In this document: in pieces, positions 47,717-58,837 of the stretch
Position numbering within the stretch: the stretch's first letter is position 1
Layout of the letters: every line of letters begins with the position of its first letter
Assembly (NCBI GenBank): GCA_019009955.1
Contig: CM032232.1
Location: 137,628,501 to 137,692,500 of the forward strand
From: Riptortus pedestris
Lineage: Eukaryota > Arthropoda > Insecta > Hemiptera > Alydidae
Direction of reading: 5' to 3'
Length of the DNA stretch: 64,000 bases
Translations under genes and position numbers: made by a program
Notes under the pieces: generated by a model
Seen by the model: the letters and a program-made list of their open reading frames with translations, nothing else
The model's database searches: none
Told to the model about the DNA's origin: nothing

Positions 47717-47720
<4 letters not shown>

Positions 47721-47955
47721 TATTTCCTTCCTGTAGGGTTACTTCCCCCCCAGTTTATTATACAGGGGAGTTTATTAGCCACACGCCCCGTATAATAATT
47801 AGTACATAACGTGTGCTTTATAAATAACATTTTTTTTAATTATAAATAAAATAAAATATTTGTACAGTAAAATTATTTACAACAGAAAGAAAAAGAAAAA
47901 CAAAAAAAAAAAAAACAAATTTTGGATTCAATGATGAATAATTAACTACTTTAAC
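47717..47955. other. Unassigned sequence with poly-A tracts
   Basis: No supported feature; A-rich from about 47830 to 47925. Confidence 0.4.
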
Positions 47956-47959
47956 TGTA

Positions 47960-48845
47960 TTTCAGTTTTAGATAGTTTGAATGCCGAAATATGCATTTAT
48001 ACTGATGGCAGTAAGGATGAAACCCGAGTCGGTTGTGCTTTTGTGGTTTTTAAAAGAGATGAACTAATAGAAATACAAAAATTCAGACTTGGAAAACTGT
48101 GAACCAATAATCAGGCAGAAAAAATTCTTTATAAATATTAGATCTTAAATATTTTACTGTACATAGGAAAAAACAACCTTCAGAACACATTAACATTTAC
48201 ACTGATAGCTTCAACTCTTTAGAATAGCTTCAAAATTATACAATTCATGACTCTTTGACAGAAAAAATCACAGTTATTTAAAGACTTAAACAAAATAATA
48301 TACACATACACTTTTGGTGGATCAAAGGTCATTCTGGAATTTCGGGAAACGATCTCGCTGATTTATCTGCATAATCAGCCCCAAAAGTTACCAAAATCCT
48401 ACAACAAAATAACAAAATCACACTTAAAAAAAATAACACTTAAAAACACAATTACTTACTGGCACAATTAACACATGGCAACAGAAAAAGGAAAACATCT
48501 ACAACTATTTATTCCAGACATTAAAGAGTAGTTAGGACAAAAATTAATACCCACAGACTTTTACTTGACACAACTATTAATTGGACACAGAACAACAAAT
48601 TTTAATAATTAATTAATTTTAATAATAAATAATTTATATTTTAATCGTTTTGGCCTAACAGATCAACCAAACTCTTACTGCGACTTCACTATTGAACAGA
48701 CATACAGGCACTTGCTCTATGACTGCAGACTACTAACGGACCAAAGAGAAGACTTTAAAACCCAATTAAAATGCCGACAAGATAATTGGCCTGTTGAAGA
48801 AAAACATTTATTTTATAAACACAATAAACAACTAAAATAATTTGC
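47960..48845 (+). pseudogene. Non-LTR retrotransposon RNase H and C-terminal relic
   Basis: Plus strand: AEICIYTDGSKDETRVGCAF (RNase H first catalytic Asp in YTDGSK) and, after stops, TNNQAEKILY with the Glu-containing NNQAE. Then INIYTDSFNSLE with the second Asp, then WIKGHSGISGNDLADLSA with the last RNase H His/Asp. It ends with a degraded CCHC-type YRHLLYDC. Many stops and an internal AT duplication near 48610 show it is dead. The order (RNase H then CCHC) fits I/Jockey/R1-type LINE ORF2. An AT run follows the 3' end. Confidence 0.87.
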
Positions 48846-48853
48846 TGACGAAA

Positions 48854-48857
<4 letters not shown>

Positions 48858-48912
<55 letters not shown>
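48858..48912. repeat. (AT)n microsatellite
   Basis: AT run joining the LINE relic and a family B end. Confidence 0.96.
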
Positions 48913-48915
<3 letters not shown>

Positions 48916-49695
48916 CTAGCTCAGATACCCGGCTTCGCCCAGGAATTCATTTGAGGCTGAATGATGATGGTATTTTTTAGCAGGCTTTACATTGCACAAT
49001 ATTTTGACATTTACCCGTCCCAGTGTTTAGGATTGATACCCGTCTTTGCCGTGGATTTGCTAATAATAGAATTATTTGTTCGATAAGGCTTCACAGTCTT
49101 CGATATTTTTATATTTCCCTCCCGTCTCTAATACATGTAAATATGGTGAATTTTTATTTCAGGCCTCCCTTATAACCCCCTCCCGTTCGAACCTAAAAAT
49201 TTTAATATAACTTATAATCATGGAAGAATTAATGCTAATTGACATACCGAGTTTTGTTAAGTTCGGTTCAGCCGTTAGTGCCCGCTAATGTTTTAACGTA
49301 TAACTCATTTATACTTAGGTATACGACAAAAGGGTATATAACAAAAGTTACTCTAAATCACAAAATAACCAACTTTTATTATGTACATATTGGAAGAAAA
49401 CCCAATAGAAAACGAAATATCGCTATTTTTAATTTCAGGCCACCTTTATAACCCCCACTCCTGTTAGTCTCAGAGAATATTAGTGTAGCCTAAAGTCTAA
49501 GTTGGGTTAGTAGTAATATACGTACTAAGTTTCATAAAATTCGGTTCTGCCGTTTATGCGTGAAAAGGTAACAAACAAACAGACAAACATACACGAAAGA
49601 AACAAAATGCAGTTATAGTGTCTATGACATGTGAAACGAAAAGTTATCGTGAAATTTCGCGAAAGAAATCAATGTACAGACAGAGGTTACAATTT
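48916..49695 (-). repeat. Family B copy, full length, reverse
   Basis: CTAGCTCAGATACCCGGC and hairpin start, two monomers, AAACGGC-type block ('aattcggttctgccgttta'), end 'cagacagaggttacaatttt' followed by a TA run (49696-49762). Both termini are present. Confidence 0.93.
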
Positions 49696-49762
<67 letters not shown>

Positions 49763-49763
<1 letters not shown>

Positions 49764-50407
49764 CGACACATTAACAATTATATCCGTAAAAGATCATATA
49801 AAAATCAATGTCTACTTAAGAAAATAATTATTCACGATATACATATCCCATTAGTAACTATATACAACGATTTACACTTGATTCAATTACTCTTGTGCTG
49901 AAAATAGATTCCTGCATTCTCACTTTCTGAAATAAAATCCACAAACATTATCACGACCTTTCCATTCAATCCATTGGGCAAAATTGTAAGGTTTTGATTG
50001 GACAAGAATCCCTTTCAGTGGATTTCCGATTGCAAATTGCTGGAATTCTATTGGTGCTTTCGACGGAATGTCTAGGTCCTCTCGACTTTAGTCCCGGAGA
50101 CTTGGTTCATTAGAAAACTTTTCAAGTTTTAAATTCTTCTCGGTATAATTTAAGTCTGAAGCCATTAGACTTTGCCAGAGAAGAAAAAAAAAATACAACC
50201 CCCCTTTTAAGAGTTGGCAGTGTATCGCATTGGAAGAATTATATTGGATTTCTTCTCGGGAAGATGAAAGGAAATTATGGCACTGCGATACGCTAATAGG
50301 CTCATTAGAATAACACGGATTTGAATTAGTGTCACCCGGGTGGGTATCGAAACTCGGCTTAATATCACTAATTGGGTATCATACCTTCCTTGTCTAAACC
50401 CTTGAAT
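49763..50407. other. Repeat-poor sequence
   Basis: 49960-50400 is GC-richer and complex, with partly inverted 'cagtgtatcgcat' and 'ggcactgcgatacgc' around an 85-residue minus-strand frame (50464-50207). No known motif; possible unique regulatory DNA. Confidence 0.45.
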
Positions 50408-51066
50408 AAAGTTCGTCACGCAAGAGCTGCGGAAACTAAACAGTTTTCCCTTGTGAAGTTTCACAATAGATAAATATACCTACTGGTAACACTTAACACC
50501 ACCGTGAATATTAAGTGAATAAATACACACGGTAATGAGAAATCTTAAAGTCAATTTTAAAAACCTGTCTGCGTCTATTGTAAACAGACAGGTCTGCCTA
50601 CCTCTCAGAGCTGAACAGATAGATAGAAATATTTTTCACCGGAAAAAAAATACAGAAATATATCCGAATATAAGATTAATTTGATTGAAAACAATTTACT
50701 ATTTCTAGTACTGTAATGTATAATGAATTTTTACCCCTATCACTTAAATTTTAGTAGTCTAGAGAGGGGGAATAAATAAAACATATTTGTGTGTGTAACA
50801 AAGGTCTCTTGGAAACAATATTTGTTATTTAAGCTTCGAATAAAGTGGTTTATTATATAACGGTTCTACAGTTCTATACAATTTTTCGATCTAACGTTTA
50901 GTAACGGAGATATTTCGAATTATAGAAAATCTCTTCTCCACTTGTTGGATTTTAGCCGTTAAGGAACTTGATCTTTATTTTTACATACAACGTTCAAATT
51001 ATGAGTTTGGTAACGATTAGACGAGCAGAAAAAGTGCGGCCGCTAGAGTGCCAACAGGCAAATATC
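50408..51066 (+). repeat. Diverged family A copy
   Basis: 'gttcgtcacgcaagagctgc' start, interior to 'gtgcggccgctagagtgcca'. Confidence 0.82.
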
Positions 51067-51172
51067 TTAGCAGATTTCCCTTAAAGGAAATCAACTATTG
51101 TGGTTTTACTCATGACACGATTTTCGAAAAATTTCTTCAAATGTCTATTGATCCTATATAGTAGGTGATGAA
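51067..51172 (-). repeat. Family A terminal fragment
   Basis: 'ttagcagatttcccttaaag' to 'ctatatagtaggtgatg', cut by the next copy. Confidence 0.85.
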
Positions 51173-51174
51173 AA

Positions 51175-51611
51175 AGTCCGTCACGCAGGGGCTGCGTAAA
51201 CTAAGCAGATTTCCCACATGAAGTGTTACAATAGAGAAATTTCACGAAAGCCGAACAGGTAACGAAGGAAACGGCCGACCTAGGTTTTGGCGGAAAAGTT
51301 ACTCTCATCCGTTATCCGCCCAGATTTAATAAACTGCAAATATCTCGGTTAATATTCAAGATAAATGTATAGAACAATATTTATAGTAAATTTAATTTGC
51401 AATAATATTGATTCTATACAATTTTTCAAATTGACGTACAGTAACGGAAATATTTCGAATTTTCGAAAATCCTCCCCTCTAAACCCCCCCTCCCACTGGT
51501 CCGATTTCAGCCGTTAACGAACTTGATCTTTCTTTTTACATAAAACGACTAAATATCGAGTTTGGTAACGATCAAACCAAAATTGCGACCGCTAGAGCGG
51601 TAACAGACAAT
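51175..51611 (+). repeat. Family A copy, AGTCCG-side half
   Basis: AGTCCGTCACGCAGGGGCTG to 'agagcggtaacagacaatt'. It ends exactly where the palindrome at 51612 begins. Confidence 0.92.
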
Positions 51612-52313
51612 TGTAGAGCATCAATAGATGACAAAATTATTACTGAAACATTTTAGGACTCATTATATTCTAGATTTTTTTGAATTTTCTAATCCCCCTC
51701 TAAACCCTCATAATTCCAGGTCCGATTTCAGCCAACAACAAATACATTCTTTAGTATTGACTGAAACTGTTGTATATCGAGTAAGGTATATATAAATATA
51801 TATTTTTTGATATATGAAATGTGTTTTATTATATAACAGGGTATTGTTTATGTGACATGAGTAGGAGTGGAGGTTTACTGAAGGCTGAAAACTAAAACAT
51901 GCAAATATCACAGTTTGAGATAAAATGTATAAAAGAACATTACATTTGCTATTAGATAGATTTTATACATTTTTTTTTTTTCGATCAGACTCATAATAAA
52001 GGAGATATTTCAAATTTTCAAAATTTTCCCCTCCCCCTATGTTCGATTTCAGCCATTAATGAACTTGATCTTTCTTTTTACATAAAACGACTAAATATCG
52101 AGTTTGGTAACGATCAAACAAAAATTGCGACCGCTAGAGCGGTAACAGACAAATATATATATATATATATATACAGTTTTGAACGGACCTCATTTTCGTC
52201 ATCTCCTAGGTAGGATCGATGGACATTTGAAGAAAAAATTCGAAAATTCCGTCATGAGTACAACCTCAATAGCTGATTTCCCTCAAGGGAAATCTGCTAA
52301 AAGAGGCCCGTTC

Positions 52314-52369
<56 letters not shown>

Positions 52370-52429
52370 TAATACCGCTCTAGCGGTCTCAATTTTTGTC
52401 TTATCGTTAACAAACCTGATGTATAATCC

Positions 52430-52635
52430 TCGGGATTTAGGCTGGCTGGTGGAGGTCCATCATCAACGGAAGGATAATAAAGCCAAAACGCCTTAACTTT
52501 TAATGCTTCGTTTATTAAATGCAGAGTACTTTCGGGGCGAACCGTCCCATCTTCAGTGCTCTAGAGCTGGTTCCTATTCAGCCGACGTCTACTTTTAATA
52601 AACTGAGTTGTTTTGACCTTATTATCCTTTCGTTG
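52430..52635 (-). mobile_element. Short hammerhead-bearing element D1 with 11-bp target duplication
   Basis: About 200 bp flanked by GATGTATAATC and GATATATAATC (one mismatch) and absent from the matching place in the left arm of the palindrome. It contains a 'tcaacggaaggataataaag' segment repeated inverted near the right end and the motif at 52521-52560. No coding capacity. Confidence 0.75.
52521..52560 (-). ncRNA. Hammerhead-ribozyme-like motif
   Basis: Minus strand: GCA, CUGAAGA, U, stem II GGGACG/CGCCCC (one A-C mismatch), GAAA, GUACUC, UGC. Stem I GCA/UGC; stem III is the self-complementary AGUACU; C is at the cleavage position. Confidence 0.6.
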
Positions 52636-53051
52636 ATATATAATCGTTTTATGCGAAAAGAAAAATCAAGTTCATTAATGGCTGAAATCGAACATAGGGG
52701 GAGGGGAAAATTTTGAAAATTGGAAATATCTCCATTATTATGAGTCTGATCGAAAAAAAAAAAAAAGTATAAAATCTATCTAATAGCAAATGTAATGTTC
52801 TTTTATACATTTAATCTCAAACTGTGATATTTGCACGTTTTAGTTTTCAGCCTTCAGCAAACCCCCACTCCTTCTCATGTCACATAATCAATACCCTGTT
52901 ATATAATGAAACACATTTCATATATCAAAAAATATATATAAATATATATTTGATATATACCTTACTCGATATACAACCGTTTTAGTCAATACTAAAGAAT
53001 GTTTAATGACAAAACTTTTTTATGGCTCCTCACAATTTTATTTCTTATAAA

Positions 53052-53092
53052 CGCTGAGCGCTTTCGGGGTCTAAACCCCCATCCTCAGAGCT
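53052..53092 (-). ncRNA. Hammerhead-ribozyme-like motif, left arm of D2
   Basis: Minus strand: AGCU, CUGAGGA, U, stem II GGGG/CCCC with 7-nt loop, GAAA, GCGCUC, AGC. Stem I GCU/AGC; stem III is the self-complementary AGCGCU; C is at the cleavage position. The best-preserved of the set. Confidence 0.65.
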
Positions 53093-53447
53093 ACAAAACA
53101 ATGTAACACCATAATTAGGAGTCTAAAAATCAGTTCTTAAAAATGTTTGTTGATGTTAAAAATGGAACGATCCCTTGGCCTCAGTGCATCGGCAGGGTTT
53201 AGCCTGGTAGCAAGTCTATAGGATCGCCCTACGCTCTGACGGTAATTTTTGCTTATAATATCATTTTAATGTTTAAATAGTAATTATTAATTTGTTATAT
53301 TTTAATTGTAAATGTATTTTTGAATATAGGTTTTATTATTGTAAAATATTTTATAATGTTATAGACTGTTTGTTATATGACCAACTATGTAAAACATTTT
53401 TAAGAACTGATTTTTAGACTCCTAGTTATGGTGTTACATTGTTTTGT

Positions 53448-53488
53448 AGCTCTGAGGATGGGAATTTAGTCCCTGAAAGCGCTCGGCG
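53448..53488 (+). ncRNA. Hammerhead-ribozyme-like motif, right arm of D2
   Basis: Same motif on the other strand with stem II GGG/CCC, an extra U before GAAA, and GGC in place of AGC for stem I. Probably weaker than the left-arm copy. Confidence 0.5.
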
Positions 53489-53722
53489 TTTATAAGAAAT
53501 AAAATTGTGAGGAGCCATAAAAAAGTTTTGTGATTAACCATTCATCACCCTCACCACCAGCTAAAAATAAATATGACTAAAGAATGTATTTGTTGTTGGC
53601 TGAAATCGGTGCTGGAATTAGGAGGGTTTAGATTAGATTAGAAAATTCAAAAAATCTAGGATATAATGAGTCCTAAAATGTTTCAGAAATAATTTTGTCA
53701 CCTATTGATGCTCTACAATTGT

Positions 53723-54260
53723 AGCTTTTTACTTGTATTTCGTAAGGTAAATGTTAAATTAGTTATTTTTACATTCATGTTTCCAGCTTTCGGTAAACCC
53801 CACTTCTATTCATCCCAGTTTTTTTTTAGAAATAAAGAATATTTGGTAACGACTCTCATCTCCTATCAGGCGATGCAACGCAAATACAGTGTTTATACAC
53901 TCATTACCAGAATATTTTACAGAATTCAACAGAACTCCCGAATACAAATTGCATTACGTAGCAACCAGATCATGGAAATCATGATAATACCACTGAAGCG
54001 GCCCATTTCGCAGGGAGTGCTAGTGACAGAAATCATCCAGGTTTAAATTCAATCACTCACCAGCCCTTTACAAACTCATCAATCATTCAATACAGGCAAC
54101 ATACTCGGATTTAACTCACGCACAATAAGCTTCGACAGATAAAGTCAACAGTGAATGAATGTCCATCCAGCTATGCTAGCATAGAAGAGAGGAGATGGTT
54201 TTATGTCGCCTGGACGACAGGACATTCAAAATTAACACATAATGGCTGATTTCGAAACAG
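53723..54260. other. Subfamily 2 remnant then unassigned sequence
   Basis: 53723-53830 continues a minus-type A copy ('cagctttcggtaaaccccac'). 53840-54250 has no recognised repeat. The 113-residue frame 53705-54046 has no motif. Confidence 0.45.
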
Positions 54261-54412
54261 GTCCATCACGCAGGGGCTGCGTTAACTAAGCAGATTTGCC
54301 ATGTGCGTCAAGTATTTCAATTTATCTCAAGACTTAAATGTTCAATGAATACAAATATTCAGTATATGGGCTTTAAATATAGCGCTTCGTAATATAACAG
54401 CTTTTTAGCAGA
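54261..54412 (+). repeat. Family A terminal fragment
   Basis: 'gtccatcacgcaggggctgc' start; interior lost after 150 bp. Confidence 0.82.
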
Positions 54413-55134
54413 TTTCCCTTAAGGGAAATCAGCTATTGAGGTCGTACTCATGATTGAGTTTCGAAAAATTTCTTCAAATGTCCATCGATCCTAACCAGGA
54501 GATGACGAAAATGAGGTCCGTTCAAAATTATATATATATATATATATATATAGATATATATATATATATATATATAGTTATATATATATATTTGTCTGTT
54601 AACGCTCTAGCGGTCGCAATTTTTGTTTGATCTTTACTAAACTCGGAATTTAATCGTTTTATGTAAAAAGGAAGATCAAGTTCGTTAATGGCTGAAATCG
54701 GACCAGTGGGAGGGGGGGATTTTTGAAAATCAAAATATCTCCGTTATTATGCGTCGCATCGAAAAATTATATAGAAAAAATCTTATTGCAAATTAAATTT
54801 ACTATAAATATTGTTCTATATATTTATTCTGTATCTTGAATATTAACCGAGATATTTGCATTTGTATTCTGCGTGTAGTCACCAGTAGGCTAAGTTCGGA
54901 CTTTCCGCCGAGAGCTCTGGCGGCCGTTTCTATAACTATTCGTCCCTCGTGAATAGGTTTAGAGGTTAGGTCAACTGTTTTTTGGGGCTAGAAACTACTG
55001 GGTTATTACGCCCTACATAATGTTTTAGGTTTAGAGGTTTCTTACTACTACAGTGGTTATTAGGCAGATTTCTCCATTGTAAAACTTCTCTTGGGAAATC
55101 TGCTTAGTTTACGCAGCCCCTGCGTGACGGACTT
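54413..55134 (-). repeat. Family A copy, full length
   Basis: TTTTAGCAGATTTCCCTTAA start, TA run (about 54530-54590), subfamily interior with 'agaggttaggtcaactgt', 'acgcagcccctgcgtgacgg' end. Confidence 0.95.
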
Positions 55135-55139
55135 TTGTA

Positions 55140-55444
55140 TATATGACATGAGTTGGTGTGGGGGTTTACTGATAGCCGATAACTAAAAAAATCTAAATAT
55201 CTTGGGAAAAAAACTTGCATAACAACATTTATAGAAAATTACATTTGCAGTGAGATTAGTTCTAGAAATTTTTTCGATCTAACGTATAGTAACGGAGATA
55301 ATAATAATATTCGAAATTCTCCCTCTAAACTCCCCCTCCCACCTGTCCGATTTCAGCCTTTTACGAACTTCACCTTTATTTTTATGTAAAACAATTTATA
55401 TTGAATTTGGCAACGATCAGACAAATATTGCGACCGCTGTATGT
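55140..55444 (+). repeat. Diverged family A internal fragment
   Basis: 'catgagttggtgtgggggtt' to 'aaatattgcgaccgct', stopping where the transposon remnant starts. Confidence 0.7.
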
Positions 55445-55445
55445 A

Positions 55446-55932
55446 CAGGGTCCTGCAAAAAAACCTCACTGATTTCAATAGGCATTTGCAAAAAGAATAA
55501 TAAACATACAGAACAATTACTTATATTTGTGAATAGCCTATATAATGCCATTTTACATCACTTAGTATACTTTACTTGGTTTTGAAAATTATGTCCGATA
55601 AATGATGTCCCCCATTGTTAAGACATTCACGAAGTCTTTCCCCGAAGTTGTCCATAGTTCTTCGTGTACCTTCCCTTGGAATGGCTGCCACTTCCTGCCT
55701 AATGACATCTTTTAGTTCTTGCAGAGTTCACGGACGATATTTGTACACTTTGGCCTTTAGGTAGCCCCACAGAAAGAAATCACAAGGTGATAAGTCGGGT
55801 GACCTTGGGGACCAGGAAATGTCTCCTCTTAAAGAAACAAGACGTCCAGGGAACAACTCTCTTAACATTTCCATGGACCGCCGAGCAGTGTGAGCTGAGG
55901 CTCCGTCCTGTTGGAACCAAACTTCTCAGTTT
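55446..55932 (-). mobile_element. Tc1/mariner-like element remnant, 5' truncated
   Basis: One terminus is kept (CAGGGTCCTGCAAAAAAACC). The other side ends abruptly against family A sequence at about 55936. It sits at the microsatellite position of an A copy whose parts flank it (55140-55444 and 55936-56061). Confidence 0.8.
55560..55920 (-). pseudogene. Tc1/mariner transposase C-terminal part, D41D spacing
   Basis: Minus strand from 55920 is open through WFQQDGASAHTARRSMEML and WSPRSPDLSPCDFFLWGYLK. This contains the second and third catalytic acidic residues of an IS630/Tc1/mariner DDD transposase. 41 residues lie between those two Asp, unlike the 34 in the mariner at 44689. A stop follows KYRP, after which TLQELKDVIRQEVAAIP continues in frame to about 55560. 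N-terminal DNA-binding half and first Asp are missing. Confidence 0.87.
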
Positions 55933-55935
55933 TGA

Positions 55936-56061
55936 CCAGTTTTGAACGGACCTCTTTTCGTCATCTCCTGGGTGGGATCGATGGTCATTTGAAGAAATAT
56001 GTTGAAAAACGCCTCACTAGTACGACGTAAATAGCTGGTTTTTCTTAAGAGAAATCTGGTA
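55936..56061 (+). repeat. Family A terminal fragment
   Basis: 'cagttttgaacggacctctt' to 'cttaagagaaatctgg'. Confidence 0.82.
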
Positions 56062-56300
56062 ATATAATGGTTGGATCTTCTTAACATTCTTAAAATTATA
56101 TTATATTATACTGGAGCACCCGCATCTTGGCAATTTGGCTTAAAGTTTCACAATGTAAAACGAAAACAAAATTATAGAAAAATATCAAAAACTGAAACAA
56201 CAAATATAAAATTAAATACAACAAATAATAGTAATAAAGACAGTTATTAAACATTAGACTAGTAATAAAGACAACAATTTAAAATGTTTTTAATAAAAAA
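56062..56300. other. Unassigned AT-rich sequence
   Basis: No supported feature. Confidence 0.4.
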
Positions 56301-56981
56301 AGTCCGTCACGCAGGGGCTGCGTAAACTAAGCAGATTTCCCATGTGAAGTTTTACAATAGAGAAATCTGCATATTGGTAACACAATACCAACGTGATTAA
56401 ATACAAACGGTAATGTGAAATCTTTCAGTTAATTAAAATAAATTCCCAACTGAAACGGCTTCTGAATTGTAAGAATAATTTATATTTTAATAACTCAAAT
56501 TTTAGTAGTCCAAGAATTAAGAAGGAGGACAGAACGTATTTGCATAAATCTCACAAAGCAACGAAGGTAAGGTATGGTTAGAAACGGCAGGTAAGGTTAG
56601 AAGGAGCTTCCACCTGAGCCGAGTACTGGCGGAAATGGCCGACCTAATCCGAACTATACCCGACCACAGACTTCATAAAAATGCAAATATCTCGGTTAAT
56701 AATCAAGATAGAGAATAAATGCACATAACAATATTTATTGTAAATTTAATTTGCAATACGATTGATTCTGTACAATTTTTCGGTCCGACGTATAGGAACG
56801 GAGATATTTCGAATTTTCGAAAACCCTCCCTTCTAAACCCCCCCTCCCACTGGTTCGATTTCAGCCGTTAAAGAACTTGATCGTTCTTTTTACATAAAAC
56901 GACTAAATAACGAGTTTGGTACCGATCAAACAAAAATTGCGACCGCTAGAGCGGTAACAGACAAATATATAGATAGATAGA

Positions 56982-57034
<53 letters not shown>

Positions 57035-57160
57035 TTTTGAACGGACTTCATTTTCGTCATTTACTAGGTAGGATCGATGAACTTTTGAAGAAAAATTTCG
57101 AAAATTCCGTCATGAGTACAACCTCAATAGCTGATTTCCCTTAAGGGAAAACTGCTAAAA
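56301..57160 (+). repeat. Family A copy, full length
   Basis: AGTCCGTCACGCAGGGGCTG start; subfamily interior as 33516-34357; C-tract (about 56836-56850); GATA/TA run (about 56966-57031); hairpin TTTCCCTTAAGGGAAA then ACTGCTAAAA. Confidence 0.95.
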
Positions 57161-57202
57161 TTATTTATTCTTATATAATAGTACATTTATATATTTTTTT
57201 TA

Positions 57203-57804
57203 TTTTAGCAGATTTCCCTTGAGGGAAATCAGCTATTGAGGTCGTACTCATGATGCGAGTTTCGAAAAATTTCTTCAAATGTCCATCGATCCTACCCAGG
57301 AGATGACGAAAATGAGGTCCGTTCAAAATTAGATATATATATATATATATATACATATATATTTGTCTCTTAACGCTCTTGCGGTGTAATTTTTGTTTGA
57401 TCTTTACCAAACTCGATATATAAATATATATGTAAAAAGAAAGATCCCGTTCGTTAATGGCTGAAATCGGACCAGTGGGAGGGGGGGTTTAGAGGGGGGG
57501 ATTTTTGAAAATTCAAAATATCTCCGTTATTATGCGTCGGGTCGAAATATTGTATAGAATAAATCTTATTGCAAATTAAATTTACTATAAATATTGTTCT
57601 ATACATTTATTCTGTATCTTGAATATTAACCGAGATATTTGCATTTGTATTCTGCGTGTGGTCACCAGTAGGCTATGTTCGGACTTTCCGCCGAGAGCTC
57701 TGAGGTTTCTTACTACTACAGTTGTTATTAGGCAGATTTCTCTATTGTAAAACTTCTCGTGGGAAATCTGCTTAGTTTACGCAGCCCCTGCGTGACGGAC
57801 TTTT
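57203..57804 (-). repeat. Family A copy, full length
   Basis: Starts 43 bp after the previous copy, tail to tail. TTTTAGCAGATTTCCCTTGA start, short TA run (about 57331-57362), G-tract (about 57476-57500), 'acgcagcccctgcgtgacgg' end. Confidence 0.95.
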
Positions 57805-58238
57805 ATTTTTTTAGTTTTGTACTCCACAGCGATGGTGATTATTTGGTAAAATATAAAAGTTACGAAAATGTTATAAAACATAAGATATATACTGCTGTGG
57901 CCAACCCATTAGTGTAAACAATTATTTGTATTAATTGTATAATATTTAGGACATTAAGTAGTGCATTGTGCGAATCGTTCGCTCAACACCTTTCGGAACC
58001 CAGCTAATGACAATCGGCGTACGTTAAGTACTGGCTTCATTCTCCACCTTCTCCCGGTTCCAAGAACTTCTTCTAGCCAAAGGCTTTTCCACAATTGGAT
58101 CAAATATTCTTTTTTGGAGAACCAGCAGTTCCAGGACGCTCATCGGGAAGAAAAATGGTGAAATTCTATTGAGTGAGACTGTGAGAGTCTTCATTCATTG
58201 ACGTGGATCGATTCTCGCTAAAGAAAATCATTATTTTT
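57805..58238. other. Repeat-poor sequence
   Basis: 57960-58200 is GC-richer; a 66-residue plus-strand frame (57961-58161) shows no motif and no splice context I trust. Confidence 0.45.
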
Positions 58239-58361
58239 TTTTTAGCAGATTTCCCTTAAGGGAAATCAGCTATTGAGGTCGTACTCATGACGCGATTTTC
58301 GAAAAATTTCTTGAAATGTCCATCGATCCTACCCAGGAGATGACAAAAATGAGCTCCGTTC

Positions 58362-58401
<40 letters not shown>

Positions 58402-58837
58402 CTGTTAACGCTCTAGCGGTCGTAATTTTTATTTGATCGTTACCAAACTCCATATTTAGTCGTTTTATGTAAAAAGAAAGATCAAGTTCGTTAACGGCTG
58501 AAATCGGAACAGTCGGAGGGGGGGGGGTTAGAGGGGAGGATTTTCGAAAATTCGAAATATCTCCGTTACCATACGTCGGATCAAAAAATTGTACAGAACC
58601 AATCTTATTGCAATTTAAATTACTATAAATATTGTTATATACATTTATTCTCTATCTTGAATATTAACCGAGATATTTGCATTTTTATTAAATGTGGGCG
58701 GCTAACGGATGAGTGAGTTTCCCGCCAAAAGCTAGTTCGGCCGTTTCCTTGACTGCTCGGCTCTCGTGAAATTTCTCTATTGTAAAACTTCACGAGGGAA
58801 ATCTGCTTAGTTTATGCAGCCTCTGCGTGATGGACTT
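58239..58837 (-). repeat. Family A copy, full length
   Basis: Poly-T then TTTAGCAGATTTCCCTTAAG, perfect hairpin, TA run (about 58366-58396), G-tract (about 58515-58541), 'atgcagcctctgcgtgatgg' end then poly-T. T runs occur on both flanks. Confidence 0.95.

Larger units (their letters stand above)
53002..53575 (+). mobile_element. Inverted-repeat element D2 with perfect 11-bp target duplication
   Basis: ACTAAAGAATG flanks both sides (52991-53001 and 53576-53586), and the left arm of the palindrome has the uninterrupted site. Inverted arms of about 140 bp (about 53006-53152 and 53391-53537, 'aaaacttttttatggctcct') enclose a 240-bp AT-rich middle. A tail 'ccctcaccaccagctaaaaa' lies outside the right arm, matching the 'gctggctggtggaggtcc' tail of D1. 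No coding capacity. The architecture suggests a non-autonomous Penelope-like or retrozyme-type element (inference). Confidence 0.82.
51612..53722. repeat. 2.1-kb near-palindrome built from family A copies
   Basis: 51612-52150 reappears in reverse complement as 53722-53587, 52990-52640 and 52420-52375. The correspondence is broken only by two insertions in the right arm. Shared landmarks are 'tgtagagcatcaataga', 'atacattctttagtattgac', 'tatatcgagtaaggtatat' and 'gttcgatttcagccatta'. The centre (52150-52375) has an A terminus with TA runs on both sides. Confidence 0.88.

Noticed and set aside
47730..47820. Possible transposon terminus ('ttagccacacgccccgtat')
   Set aside because: It resembles the mariner right end slightly, but no partner TIR or transposase sequence is nearby.
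52179..52496. 105-residue frame starting MNGPHFRHLLGRIDGHLKK
   Set aside because: The same peptide start recurs at 28033, 57410 and 58453. It is translation of the family A terminal region and lacks any conserved domain.
53705..54046. 113-residue plus-strand frame
   Set aside because: It starts in a family A remnant and crosses into unassigned sequence. No motif, and no splice evidence.
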